Notes: a model not told the origin generated them from the letters alone. Shown: positions 33,640 through 45,045, numbered from the stretch's first letter. The stretch: DNA of 64,000 nt from Macrobrachium rosenbergii (GCF_040412425.1 NC_089795.1:81616163-81680162); one strand, 5' to 3'. Program-made: numbers and translations.

Positions 33640-36470
33640 ATAAAATACGTTCCTTTTTATTTTTATTTATTTTTTTTATGGATGACGTACATTAGGGAAC
33701 CACTAAAGTTAAAAGCACTATATCAAACTTTCTGTAATAACTTGGGTAAGTTACAGCGTCCTCTGCTCCCTTACAAGTTTTCAGAAATTTATGATTTATG
33801 TAACTCATTCTAAGAAGAACGTTTGTCATCCCTGAAGTAGACTTATATAGGTGTTGTAGCCGAAGTATTTTCAGTTCTTTTTTTTCTATTCTTTCCTAAT
33901 GACCTCATTTATCTCTGATGGAAACAACTAAAGAAAAGGGGGAAGGAAAAGAGAGGGTTTCAAAGCCTCGTGGTTTTTCTGGCCCAAGTGAATGCATTTG
34001 TTAGTTAATTCGTCCCCCCACAAAAAAAATATTTTTTTTCTACCGGATAGACCCACTTATAAGAAGAGTTAAGTGAAACACTGAAAATGGAAGTTGGTTT
34101 ATTTATTTATATTTATTTTTTTTTTGCCCGTCTCATCACCGTCAGCATGAAAATCATTAAAGAAAATATATATATAAAAAAAATTATAATTTTCTTTATC
34201 ATGCAGACGGACATCATGATGAAATGTAGCTGGAAATGTCACTTTGATTTGCACGTATTTTGCGGAAATGTCCGTGAGATTAGATGAAAGTTCAAAGAAC
34301 AGGTTTGTGTTAAATTTCCGTTTCTCTGTTATTGCAAAAGCTTATTTAAATGAATCGGGATTACATCCCACTGCTAAAAAAAAAAAAAAATTCACATCAA
34401 GATCCGTGTCACGAAATGAAAACGTGTAAACTTATCTTTTTTTTTTTTTTTTACATTTCAAGAAGGCCAACAACAAAGCGAGAATAATAAGCAAACAAAA
34501 GGGAAGCCACAGCGAAAGCATAATCTCACTTGAGTCGTGTCAGTTGACATAAGGATAATTGAAACTAGGATTGGGGAATAATAATGTGCTTTCCGTTAAA
34601 TTTAAGGTAATGCTTGCTTCAGCATCAAAGGCACACATGCGCCCTCCGCGTGAAATTGAGGCTGTTGGTACAAAATACAAAAAGAGTAAAACATGCAAGT
34701 AGAAATTTCATACATACTTTCATTTAAACGTGTTTTATACGAGTGTGCATGCGTACAATTACGCAAACGTGTATTTATGCACATGTGTAAGCGTTAACTT
34801 CCTAATTCATGGCTTTCATTATCATTGAGTGCAAATACTTAATGTGTTATTTTCTCAATTTTATCCTGACAATTTCTGGACTTATTGCTTATTAGTTCCC
34901 CTCGTTAATTTCCGCGGGCAGTCTGTTGACATATCATTACAAGAAAGCCTTTCATTTTATTTGGTCAGGTGTTGATCGCTCAGAATTGCTGTATGGAGAA
35001 GCAGGCCCATTAAACAGGAGGGATTATTTTAACATCATCATCGTGATGTGAAGTGGAGAACGTTGCTCTGGGATTTGCGGATGATTGCTTATGCGTGAAA
35101 TATTAATTTCGGTATGATCCTGATAGCCAGGAAGGGGAAGAGCGGGAAGGAGAATAATAATAATAATAATACAAGAACGAAATTAAACAGCTATTGAAGC
35201 GAAGAAGAGAAAGGAGAGGCGTGAATTCTCTCAGGATTGAATGATCTTGCTGAGCAGTAGGAGACCCTGACCACAATTTTACAATTTACTCAGAATAGGA
35301 GAACTTGTGATAAAGAAGGTGAAGAGAAAAGAGGACCTGCGCTGCAGGAGAAATTGGGAGCAAAGAATGAGACAGTAAGGAAAATAAAGAAAATAAAACA
35401 AAAAGAGATCACATAGGGGACGCCGTGACGGCGATAAACACGAAGAAACAATCGGACAGAGAAGAGACCGAACAGGAGTAATAAAGGGGTGAGGAAATTG
35501 GTATGGAATAACGAAAGTTTTTCAGAGGAAGAGGAAGACAGATGGTGGGGGAGAACTCTAGGAAGCTGGCAGTAGTAGGAATTAAAGAGGAGGTATACTG
35601 CTGTAAAAGAGGAGGAGTGAAAAGCAGTAGGGTAGGAGGACAGAGAGCAAGCGTGGCGTGAAACCTATGCATTGAATTGCTTTTATAAAGGATAGACGCG
35701 AAGAATAATGCATGGAGGAACACTGCCAAGGCCCGGAAAGGTTTTCTGAAACAAGTAACGGACCATTGAATAATTGATACCTTTTACACAGTTCATAAAG
35801 TGTATAATAGTTAAAAGTTGGCTATTGGACAGACGAATCTATGGATATGGCGTATATAATAATACTAAAGATTACCTAGTACTTTTAAGGATTACGATAA
35901 GGGGGTCAAAGATTAGGCTACTTCATACATTCTTAAAATACATTTTGAAGAGGAGGTATTAACTGATGCTCTTCATCAGCTCACTGTCATAAAAATGAGG
36001 GAAGAAAGATTAGCCAGTGAAATTTGTAAATGTATTTCAGGATAGATGCGAAGATCATAGTTGAAATAAGAGTACTATACTGAATATGCCCCTGATAATA
36101 ATTCGATTACCCTAGTTCAGACGGAAGACGTAATTAGTCCGTGTTCATGGGGGATCTAGTATGTGAAGAATTTTGATCCTTTGCTCTCTTTACCTGGAAT
36201 CTGTTAGGACACTTTCTTTCGTAATAATGGTTTTAATACTGGCAGCAGTTTACAGAAATGATTTGGGGTGAATAATAAATGAGATTTCATATTTCGAGAG
36301 AATAGGCGGAAATATTTGCTCGTCCAGTCATAATTGTGATTAGGAGTATGTTTCGTTTAATCTCTTTCGTTACCCTTCGTTACACATCAGAGCGCATAGG
36401 CGAACACAAACACACACACGCATTATATATATCATAGATAAAATATACCTCCAGTCTACTATTAAGAAGA
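33640..36470. other. Unique sequence, no gene seen
   Basis: Nearly 3 kb with only poly(A)/poly(T) runs (33662, 34022, 34377, 34435) and a short (AAT)n near 35154-35170. Purine-rich at 35160-35730. The minus frame at 35409-35729 (106 codons, TTG start) is the antisense of that purine-rich DNA and has no domain. Confidence 0.4.
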
Positions 36471-36479
36471 TTAAAGAGA

Positions 36480-36682
36480 AATTGTCAACTGCAGTGACGT
36501 AACGGCTGACCTATGGACCTTCTGGTATAAAAGCCGCTTTTATGTAACTCCTCTCATTCATTACTTGCCTGAAGAGAGAGACAGTTGATCTCTGAAATAT
36601 AGCAATTACTTTCTATATTTTGGCGTTTTTATGGGCTCCTTCTGTTTGATGGAATTCTGTTTTAACAGAAAATATTTCACAG

Positions 36683-36690
<8 letters not shown>
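36480..36690 (+). mobile_element. Possible Penelope-like terminal repeat: TATA box plus hammerhead-like hairpin
   Basis: TGGTATAAAAGCC (TATA at 36526-36532) is followed 36-40 nt later by GCCTGAAGAGAGAGACAGTT, then GATCTCTGAAATATAG. AGAGA/TCTCT pair before GAAA. This is the order of promoter and ribozyme motif known in the terminal repeats of Penelope-like retroelements, but the catalytic core is not a clean match. Confidence 0.35.
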
Positions 36691-36732
<42 letters not shown>

Positions 36733-36810
36733 GAAATATGTATGTATGTACATATAATATATATACATATATGTATTATATATGTATATATATATTATAT
36801 GAAGTAACCC
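36686..36810. repeat. (CA)n-(AT)n compound microsatellite
   Basis: (AC)n at about 36683-36713, then TA-rich tracts to about 36801, at the left border of the 36.9 kb foldback. Confidence 0.95.
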
Positions 36811-36825
36811 AAAAATATGGTGATA

Positions 36826-36992
36826 GTGATGAATATATAATAAAGATAAATCTGATGAAGGAAAGGGAACACTGGAGTGCCCTCAGTCCTTTACTTAGCA
36901 GACTGTTAAGTAAAGGACGACAGACAGTCGAAAGGCCTTGCAGCACTCCAGTGTTTCCCCTTTGGATTTTATCTTTTATTATTATCTTTATA

Positions 36993-36999
<7 letters not shown>
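36826..36999. repeat. Foldback element between (AT)n tracts
   Basis: CACTGGAGTGC (36870-36880) faces GCACTCCAGTG (36943-36953). The arms extend outward through GAAAGGGAA / TTTCCCCTTT to AATAAAGATAAAT / TTATTATTATCTTTAT. Inside is a second perfect hairpin, GTCCTTTACTTA (36886-36897) with TAAGTAAAGGAC (36907-36918). The right half recurs at 49.83 kb. Confidence 0.85.

Positions 37000-37059
<60 letters not shown>
36990..37059. repeat. (AT)n-(GT)n compound microsatellite
   Basis: TA run to about 37026, then (TG)n to about 37058. It mirrors the (AC)n-(AT)n on the other side of the foldback. Confidence 0.95.
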
Positions 37060-37061
<2 letters not shown>

Positions 37062-37369
37062 TTACCATTTGTATACACGATTGTTGTTGAAGTTCTTGCC
37101 GGAATTTACTAAGATATTAGCAGTCCAGAACCCGAAGGCTGTAAGCTTTGAAATAAATTTGAATAATATTGAATAAATTCAAATGAACTTAAACGCTGTT
37201 GAATATACTACTCCTATTTATACTGTAAATAAACTCAGCCGAGAATATTCAACTTATTGTTACATTTCACTTTGTTAACTGACTTAACTGAGACCTAAAG
37301 GCAAAGTTGTGATAAGCAAATGGATACAAGAAGAATTCATACACTACCTGACGATCTTCCGTTCCGATT

Positions 37370-37545
37370 ACTCGGGATGCGGGTTCGAATCCTGCTACCG
37401 GACGTCAGAATTACTTCATATTTCTTGCATGTGGATCTAAGGCTTTATAGTGACAAACTTATCCAGAAAGTGTGAAGAATCCGAGAAGTTAAGAGGGCAT
37501 TGTGGTTGTTACCATTATATACGTATCTATTGAAAAGTTGCTAGT
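37370..37545 (+). mobile_element. Possible tRNA-derived SINE fragment
   Basis: GATGCGGGTTCGAATCCTGC contains a perfect B box (GGTTCGAATCC). It is followed by CTACCGGACGTCAGAATTAC and a body unlike family B. No convincing A box lies upstream and no acceptor stem closes, so it is a truncated SINE rather than a tRNA gene. Confidence 0.5.
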
Positions 37546-37547
37546 AG

Positions 37548-37550
<3 letters not shown>

Positions 37551-37621
<71 letters not shown>

Positions 37622-37720
37622 GTTTTATAGAATGTCTTTTTTTTTTATGTTTTATAGAGTATCTCATTTTTATTATGTGTTATAGAATATTCCTTTTTAT
37701 TATGTTTTATAGAATCACAT
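37551..37720. repeat. (AT)n microsatellite plus short tandem repeat
   Basis: TA tracts to about 37619, then four units of about 31 bp: TATTATGTTTTATAGAAT with variable T runs (37617-37712), directly before family C copy 3. Confidence 0.85.
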
Positions 37721-37724
37721 TTTA

Positions 37725-38072
37725 GTTTCTGTAAAGAAAACTAATGTGACGGCTTTGTTTGTCCGTCCGCACTTTATTCTGGCTGCACTTTTTTCTGTCC
37801 ACCCTCAAATCTTAAAAACTACTGAGGCGAGAGGGCTGCAAATTAGTATGTCGATCATCCACCCTCCAGTCATCAAACATACCAAATTGTAGCCCTCTAG
37901 CCCCTCTAGTTTTTATTTTATTTAATGTTAAAGTTAGCCATAATCGTGCTTCTGGTAACGATATAAGACAGGCCAACACCGAGCCGTGGTTAAGTTTCAT
38001 AGGGCGCGGCTCATACAGCATTAAACCAAGGCCACCGAAAGATAGATCTATTTTCGGTGGCCTTGACTCATA
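37725..38072 (+). mobile_element. Family C hairpin-rich repeat (copy 3, 3'-truncated)
   Basis: Collinear with the copy at 20.5 kb from TTTCTGTAAAGAAAACTA through GTTTGTCCGTCCGCAC, the central inverted repeat (GAGAGGGCTGCAAATT...CCAAATTGTAGCCCTC) and the CCACCGAAAG-ATAGATCTAT-TTTCGGTGG hairpin, where it stops. The terminal AGAAAACTCGATTGCGCCG part is missing. Confidence 0.85.
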
Positions 38073-38106
38073 ATGGATGAAATAGTTGGGCTTGTAACTT
38101 GACTCA

Positions 38107-38407
38107 TTCCACACACGCCAGTTCTTCATTGAGGGTAGTAGAGCTTCGGCTAGCACGCTGTTGGCCCAGCGTTCGATTCTCCGACCGGCCAAATGAAGAA
38201 TTAGAGGAATTTATTTCTGGTGCTAGAAATTCATTTCTCGTCATAATGTGGTTCGGATTACACAATAAGCTGTAGGTCCCGTTGCCAGGTAACCACTTGG
38301 TTCTTAGCCACGTAAAATAAATCTAATCCTTCGGGCCAGCCCTAGGAGAGCTGTTAATCAGCTCAGTGGTCTGGTTAAACTAAAATATACTTAATTTTTC
38401 CACACAC
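38107..38407 (+). mobile_element. Family B tRNA-derived SINE (copy 2) with 10-bp target duplication
   Basis: TTCCACACAC at 38107-38116 and 38398-38407 bracket 281 bp. The head carries GCGTTCGATTCTCCGACCGG (B box) and the body the ATAATGTGGTTCGGAT / GGGCCAGCCCTAGGAGAGCT blocks, ending ATATACTTAATTTT. It lies 45 bp after family C copy 3. Confidence 0.88.
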
Positions 38408-38804
38408 ACTGAAGAGGGAGGAGCATGGCGCTCCAAAAATGTATGATTTTTTTTTTTAAATACATTTGTTCTTCAGTTTGTGATTTTTTCAAACTCATGA
38501 CCATAATCTGGTCACAATTCGTCCGAATAGGGGAACAAAGATGGCAGGAAAGTATCTCGGCCCAAAATATTATTTCGCGCTACTGAAGAATTGACTCAGT
38601 GTCATGAAAGACGGAGAGGAAGATAAAATTCGCCATACTTGACGTAGACGGGAGGGCTAACGATTTTAGGGCTCGAAAGTTCAAAGGTCAAGTTCGTTTA
38701 AACTGTGTTTGTTGGTATCTGAAAATGTTCAAGGTTATTCATTAGTGTTTGGTAACTTCCTCTTTCTTTTTCATCTCATTAATTGCACACGGTGCTAACA
38801 ATAT

Positions 38805-38805
<1 letters not shown>

Positions 38806-38859
<54 letters not shown>

Positions 38860-39017
38860 GATTGGTTTTGTTAAACAAATTGGCAGTTTCAACAGCATTT
38901 ATTTTATATAGTAAACGCTCAATTTATCTTATCAATTGAGCGTTTACTATATAAAATAAATGCTATTGAAACTGCCATTTTGTTTAACAAAACCTGTTTT
39001 AAAGAAGGTCTTTTTCC

Positions 39018-39074
<57 letters not shown>

Positions 39075-39236
39075 TAAAAATCTCATAATAACACGAGTCA
39101 CTAAAATGGTGAAGAAACCCACAGTGGTGTAAGTAAAAACATATATTAAAATATATTGTATACATATTTCCAATATATATATTTACACTTACTTCACTGT
39201 GGATCCCTTCACCATTGTTGTTATTATCAATTTTCA

Positions 39237-39307
<71 letters not shown>
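38806..39307. repeat. Two foldbacks separated and flanked by (ATT)n tracts
   Basis: (ATT)n tracts lie at about 38806-38860, 39019-39072 and 39241-39307. Between the first two is a near-perfect hairpin with 60-bp arms and about a 10-bp loop: GGTTTTGTTAAACAAATTGG (38864) to GTAAACGCTCAATT, and AATTGAGCGTTTAC to TTTTGTTTAACAAAACC (38994). Between the second and third is a hairpin (about 39105-39216) with arms GGTGAAGAAACCCACAGTGG and CACTGTGGATCCCTTCACC, homologous to the element at 1.45 kb. The Asn-repeat frame is an artefact. Confidence 0.9.
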
Positions 39308-39587
39308 TAGTCTCACGAACTAGCATCCCAAAAACTGTGGTCATTAAAACCGAGAACTAGGCTTGATTTTGTAAAGGGAAAAAAAAGGCGATTTTTATAG
39401 GATTTTTTGACTCGGGAGGAAGATAACATTTGTTACTAATTCCTTCACTGTACCATTATCCAGAGCCTCACGTTTCAGTTTAATCAGCAAATTGTTTTAG
39501 GATGGTGCAAAATAAAGGAATTTATTGGTATTTGAACTTTTGTCAAAAATTTATATACATTATTTATATATATGTATGTATGTATAT

Positions 39588-39591
<4 letters not shown>

Positions 39592-39640
<49 letters not shown>

Positions 39641-39661
39641 TCTGTGTGTGAATGCGTATAT

Positions 39662-39745
<84 letters not shown>
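39592..39745. repeat. (AT)n microsatellites
   Basis: TA tracts at 39592-39637 and 39670-39744 split by a short GAGTCTGTGTGTGAATGCG spacer. Confidence 0.96.
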
Positions 39746-39749
<4 letters not shown>

Positions 39750-40090
39750 TCACCACGCAATTTTAACTGCAGGTAAGATATACTTGTAGTTCATCAATTA
39801 ATGTGTCCGTAATGGTGTTTCAGCTCGATGCAATACGGGAACTTTTAAAAACTGGGTAGCGAAAGATTTCATTACATTTTTCATAACGGAAAATATTAAC
39901 AACCACATCAATCAGTTGCCTTCAAAGATTAAAATACAGCCGGCGCTTTCATAGAATTTCTGCCTTTCGTCACTCAAATAAAGGCTTAACTTCTGATACA
40001 GACAGCCTGTCAATAACTTTGTTTTATGATTTGAAAATACGTCATGTGTTGCGTTCGTGTTTCTTTCATACGGAAAATGATGTACTCAGT

Positions 40091-40104
40091 CTTCTCTCTC
40101 TCTC

Positions 40105-40195
<91 letters not shown>

Positions 40196-40330
40196 ATATA
40201 TATATATGTGTGTGTGTGTATGTATATATATATACATGTGTGTGTATATATGCAGTATATGTATATATATATTTATAAATACACATGTGTGAGTGTATGT
40301 ATGTATGTGTATATGTATGTATATCCAGCT
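40091..40330. repeat. (CT)n-(AT)n and TATG-type microsatellites
   Basis: A short (CT)n, then TA tracts interrupted by TAATTTATA, then GTGTGTATGTATATAT variants. Confidence 0.94.
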
Positions 40331-40339
40331 ATTCCTCTA

Positions 40340-41120
40340 TCTCACTTGAATCCATTAACTTGCCCTCCACATGCTCTGTGATAACACGTAGCCAACTTGT
40401 TCTCACCATTTTTCTTTTCCAGCTGCACTGATGAACATATAACTTGGACGCAGAATCCTCCAACTAGCAGATTTTTACTCTTCCACCTACCCCCATATTC
40501 TCCCTGGCACAACAAGTGCTAGGTCTTCCTAGATTTACACCTTTCAGCCACCCTAGACACAATCACTCGTTGTCTTCCCCATTCCTGCTCAAACTTCCCT
40601 TCCACTGTTGTTCCATGCCAGGAAAATGTCCAACTTGCTTCTTTAAAAATAAAAAAATCAGTATATTACATTTCCCCTCTTCTACACCTCCACCCTCAGA
40701 TATTGACCCCAAGAGCTAATATTTTATTCCATATGTATTTTTATCGCAATGTCATTGAAGGGTATAGGCTACAGAGTTTATTCCCCAGCCACTTGGTGCC
40801 TTTTGCTCCGCGTAAAACATTGAATATGCCGTTATTTTCTTTTCAGGCACCACACAGGCCCGAAAAGCATGATTATAGCTTTCGGCCCCGGAAGCAGCCC
40901 ATCATCCACTTAAGGGCATTTCCTCACTAGATTGCCCAAATCGTTGTATAAATTGTTCATATGCCTTGAGGTGCGTTATACCTGTACCCCAGATATTGGC
41001 ATTGCCCAGAATATCATGGTCTAAGTTGTACCACTTACCACAGTCACATTAGTATTCTTCGGTAAGCAGTGTCGTGACCTGTGGTTGTCGCTAGTCTTAA
41101 GAGAAAGATAGGCTCATCCA
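40340..41120. other. Unique sequence, no gene seen
   Basis: Pyrimidine-rich at 40340-40690. Two overlapping frames (40516-40719 and 40703-40930) have no recognised motif and no splice or promoter context. Confidence 0.35.
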
Positions 41121-41131
41121 CCATTGATGGA

Positions 41132-41163
41132 GTGTATGTATGTATGTATGTATGTATATACAG

Positions 41164-41199
<36 letters not shown>

Positions 41200-41250
41200 T
41201 ATTATATATACATATATATATATATATGTATGTATGTATATATATACATT
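41132..41250. repeat. TATG and (AT)n microsatellites
   Basis: (TATG)n at about 41134-41160, then TA runs with ATTAT interruptions. Confidence 0.94.
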
Positions 41251-41427
41251 AAGTTTTGTTTGTATTTGGATTATGTGCTAGTTCCTTCTCATCTATCATC
41301 TGTCTGACCACCCATCCATCTCATGCTGGTCGTATCTTTCTCAGTCTTTTACGCTGTTTTAGTATCTTTCTGTGTATTTCGACAGAAGCCCTTTTCTCAT
41401 TCTTTCTCTGGAAATAAGCACTTTATC

Positions 41428-41501
41428 TCTCTCTCTCTTTCTCTCTCTCTCACTGTCGGTTGTAATCATAGTCTCACTTTCAATATATTTACGTTGTTGC
41501 A

Positions 41502-41534
<33 letters not shown>
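41428..41534. repeat. Two (CT)n tracts with a unique spacer
   Basis: (TC)n at about 41428-41451 and 41503-41533. The spacer does not repeat. Confidence 0.93.
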
Positions 41535-41536
<2 letters not shown>

Positions 41537-41639
41537 TTCTGGGTAACTCAACTAAAAAACATTTCCTTGCGGAAAAAAAAAATGAGGAAACCGTTTTTTA
41601 TGAATGCTAATTTATTGACTAAGTGTTCCCTGGGGAGAC

Positions 41640-42690
41640 TGAGGTAATCTTGCCACAGTAACAGCACTTAAACTTAGCATAGTATAGATGCAAAGAAGTA
41701 TAATTCCTTTTACCTCTTAATAAATTCTGGCATCCAGTGAATGATAAATTATGAAATTATTTGGTGTATATCTTTTCATCGTAATTTTTATTCCTTTTCG
41801 AAGACTGTGGCTTGTAATCTAATTTGGTCGGATTTTCTGCTTCCGATAATTGTGACATAGGCCTAATCGTCAATTATTCGAAACTGCAGAATTACTTTAG
41901 TGATTACTAGCGTATTTGAATATGATATTAAATAAGGGAAAACGAAGAAGTGAAGTATTGCTAGCATTAAGCTAAACATTATTTCTTCGCTTCATTAATT
42001 AAGTTATTTGAAAAGAAAATAAGGATTTGCCACTAGACAGATTACCATATACTTAGCGAAGGGAGAACGATGCAATCACAAGATTGCCATTTACGTAATG
42101 TATTTGAACAGTGGAAACGAAGCAAAATAGAAAAAAATATTTGGAATTTAGATTTTGTTCTGAAATGGCTTAAAAATGCGCACATTTTTTTTAGAGACTG
42201 AGTGAATTGACTTCGGGAATATATTTGACAATACAAGTTTAAGATTACCTTAAAAATAAATAACTCAGAAAAATGTAGTAAAAGTGTAGAAAAAATGCAT
42301 TCTTATTCTGAAAAAAAAAAAATTATTCTAATTCGATAAAAAGAAATGTTTGCGAAATGATAACCGTTAAAATTACAAACTTTTTGTTAAAAGTTTTAGG
42401 TCATAGACCAACAGATCTCGCTAATGGCATGATGTCTACGATACTTGGACGCCAACGAGGCATAAAATATAAAACATTTGATGCATGTTATGTTTTACAC
42501 TTTTTCCACCCGGCTGAAAGGCAAAAAAAAAAATATATATATAAATCTTACTCTAGGCGTAGAGAATACTAATCACCTGGGACCCTGTAGGCATTATTCC
42601 AACATCTCTAGGTCTGTATGATGAAGCTGTTCCCAGAATAAGACTGGGTATGCCATAAAAGTTTCCCAAGCAAAACTTCGATGGATAACA
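41640..42690. other. Unique sequence, no gene seen
   Basis: AT-rich with homopolymer A/T runs. The frames at 42042-42236 and 42357-42572 have no recognised motif. Confidence 0.4.
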
Positions 42691-42709
42691 CTCAGGGCTC
42701 TCTCTTCAT

Positions 42710-42939
42710 AATCATCATCATCTGCAACATTATATCAAATTCCAAACGCAGCTCACTTTCTTCTCTATCATCATCATCATCATCATCAATCATGCCCCTT
42801 ATCCTATCCAATTCCAAACGCAGCATCATCATCATCATCATCATCTGCCGCCTTGTATCCCATTCCAAACGCAGTTCTGTCTAACTCATCTTCATCATCA
42901 TCATCATCATCATCTGCCGCCTTATATCAAATTCCAAAC

Positions 42940-42989
<50 letters not shown>

Positions 42990-43375
42990 CATCATCTGCC
43001 GCCTTATATCCTATTCCAAACGCAGCTCTCTCTCTCTCTCTCTCTCTCTCATCATCATCATCATCATCGCCGCCTTATATCATCAAACGCATCTGCCGCC
43101 TATATCCTATTCCAAACGCAGTCTCTCTCTCTCCATCGTCAACATCTGCCACCTTATCCAATTCCAAAGTCAGCTCTCTCTCTCTCTCTCTCTTCTCATA
43201 TCATCATCACCTTCTCATCTCGCATCTGCCACTCATTATCATTATCATTTCATTTGCTCTCATTATCATCACCATCTGCCACCTTATATCCAGTTCCAAA
43301 GTCAGCTGTTTCTCTCTCACTCTCTCTCTCTTTCTCTCCAGTCATCTGCCACATAATATTCAATTCCAATGTGTA
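42710..43375. repeat. (ATC)n/(CT)n-spacer tandem array, about 9 units
   Basis: The spacer CATCTGCCGCCTTATATC + CTATTCCAAACGCAG recurs about nine times, separated by (ATC)n, (CT)n or both. A later sub-family reads CTGCCACCTTATATCC...TTCCAAAGTCAG. The 167-codon frame across it is translated Ser/Leu repeat. Confidence 0.92.
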
Positions 43376-43545
43376 GTCGGACATAAGTGTTTTTAACAAA
43401 TGTTAGAGATAATGTCCAGATCCACGTAGTAAAGAGTTAGACGAAATAATCCCAGAACCACTGGTGTGGTTGAACTAACTTACAAATATGTCTATTCACC
43501 TTTCTATTTATAATTCTGGTTTATTCGAGAAAACAAACTTTCGTT

Positions 43546-43747
<202 letters not shown>

Positions 43748-43784
43748 TTCCATTTGGTGGTTTAGGATTTTGGTAACAGGAAAT

Positions 43785-44757
43785 AGGAACAGCGACTGGT
43801 TGGACGGGGAAATGAAAACTTTGGTGTACGAGTAAGTAAACAAATTGCCTGAGGCGCAGCTGGAAGAGAGAAATGAAGAACGTTTACAGGAATACAGGAG
43901 GATGGATAAATGTCGAGAGAAGGGTGGGACAGGAAGAGAAACCATGTAATAAAAAGAAAGTTGGAAAGAGTGTGCGCAAGGACTTGAGGAGAAAAAGAAG
44001 TTGGTTCCAAGGAAGAATTGAATGGTCGAGTGGAGCAGATGAATATCAGAACTAAAGCTGCAGATATAAAGATGCTTTCTGGAGAAAACTCAGTTCGGGG
44101 TTGGTGTGTTGAAAGTAGGTTAGAGAAGAGAGGCAGAGTTGACTGTTGCATGAATGGAAGGGGTAATTGTATGCTCGAGAATGATTTTGAAAGTGACTGT
44201 TAGGAATGTAAAGGTGTCAGTTAAAAGATTGATGAATGAAATGTTTGCACCAGTAGCTGAAGGAGCTGCTATATAATGGTGGAAGTTTCACCGAGCGACT
44301 GACCAGGGTGTATAAGGTATGTCTGGATGATGTCAAGGTTCCAGTGGAATGGATAGATAGTAAAATTTGTTCCTTTATGTAGGGATGAAGGTGATAGAGG
44401 GCACTAAGAATTATAGGGCATGGTATATCTTGGTATACCAGTGTGTATGTATGTGATAGGATATTGATTGAGGAAAGTGATACAGATAACAGGAATATTA
44501 ATAGAGGTAGACTAGTATGAGTTTAGACCAGGAACAGGATGCTGATAACAGAATGGCATGCATGGACCTAGCAAAAAAGGCCGTGATACTGTAGAGTGAA
44601 TAGGGTAATGTGGAGTTTGCTGAGAATGTAATTTACTGAAAATAGGTAATAAAGAAAAATTATGATGGAAGACAAGTTTATGTGTTTAAATTGTATTTGG
44701 GAGAGTGACTAGTTTGGTTGAGAAATGCGTGTAAAACAAGGGGTGTAATGTGTAAAA
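43785..44757 (+). pseudogene. Decayed non-LTR retrotransposon (endonuclease-RT linker and RT N-half)
   Basis: Frames shifting among three phases give a collinear LINE ORF2. In order: linker GDxxKTLVYE and LEERNEERLQEYRRMDK (43788-43915); WSSGADEYQN and further linker to about 44210; YNGGSFTERLTRVYKVCLDD (44271-44330); VPVEW; PLCRDEGDRG (44372-44401, cf. PLYKGKGDR); SVYVCDRILIEESDTD (44440-44487, cf. GKVYGRILIER); YEFRPGTGC (44516-44542, cf. GFRPGRGC); and MDLAKKA (44562) then RVMWSLLRM (44602-44628), which is palm motif A (MDLEKAYD..NRE.MW..LRM). There are many stops and frameshifts, for example TAA at 43833. It ends at the (AT)n at 44759. The FRPGRGC type suggests a Jockey-superfamily relative. 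It is not functional. Confidence 0.85.
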
Positions 44758-44758
<1 letters not shown>

Positions 44759-44843
<85 letters not shown>

Positions 44844-44983
44844 TACTGTGTCGTACTTTCAGAAATGTGAGGTAAGATCCACAGTGAAATACATGTTATA
44901 AAAATTCTAGTGTATACATATTTTTAATACAGTAGTTTTATATCACGTATTTCCTGTGATCTCACTCACACATTGTATATAAT

Positions 44984-45041
<58 letters not shown>
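44759..45041. repeat. Foldback between two (AT)n tracts
   Basis: (AT)n at 44759-44841 and about 44984-45041. Between them a hairpin pairs TGTGAGGTAAGATCCACAGT GAAATACATG (44866-44895) with CACGTATTTCCTGTGATCTC ACTCACA (44944-44970), about 80 percent complementary, and a TA-rich loop. Confidence 0.78.

Positions 45042-45045
<4 letters not shown>

Noticed and set aside
35409..35729. 106-codon minus frame rich in Ser/Pro/Leu
   Set aside because: Antisense of purine-rich DNA; TTG start and no domain.
37383..37395. Possible tRNA gene (B box)
   Set aside because: No A box, acceptor stem or anticodon arm; better explained as a SINE fragment.
37812..38192. 126-codon minus frame
   Set aside because: It crosses the family C and family B repeats and is not shared by the other copies.
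42681..43356. Ser/Leu-rich frame of 167 codons
   Set aside because: It runs through the (ATC)/(CT)-spacer array; there is no start context or domain.
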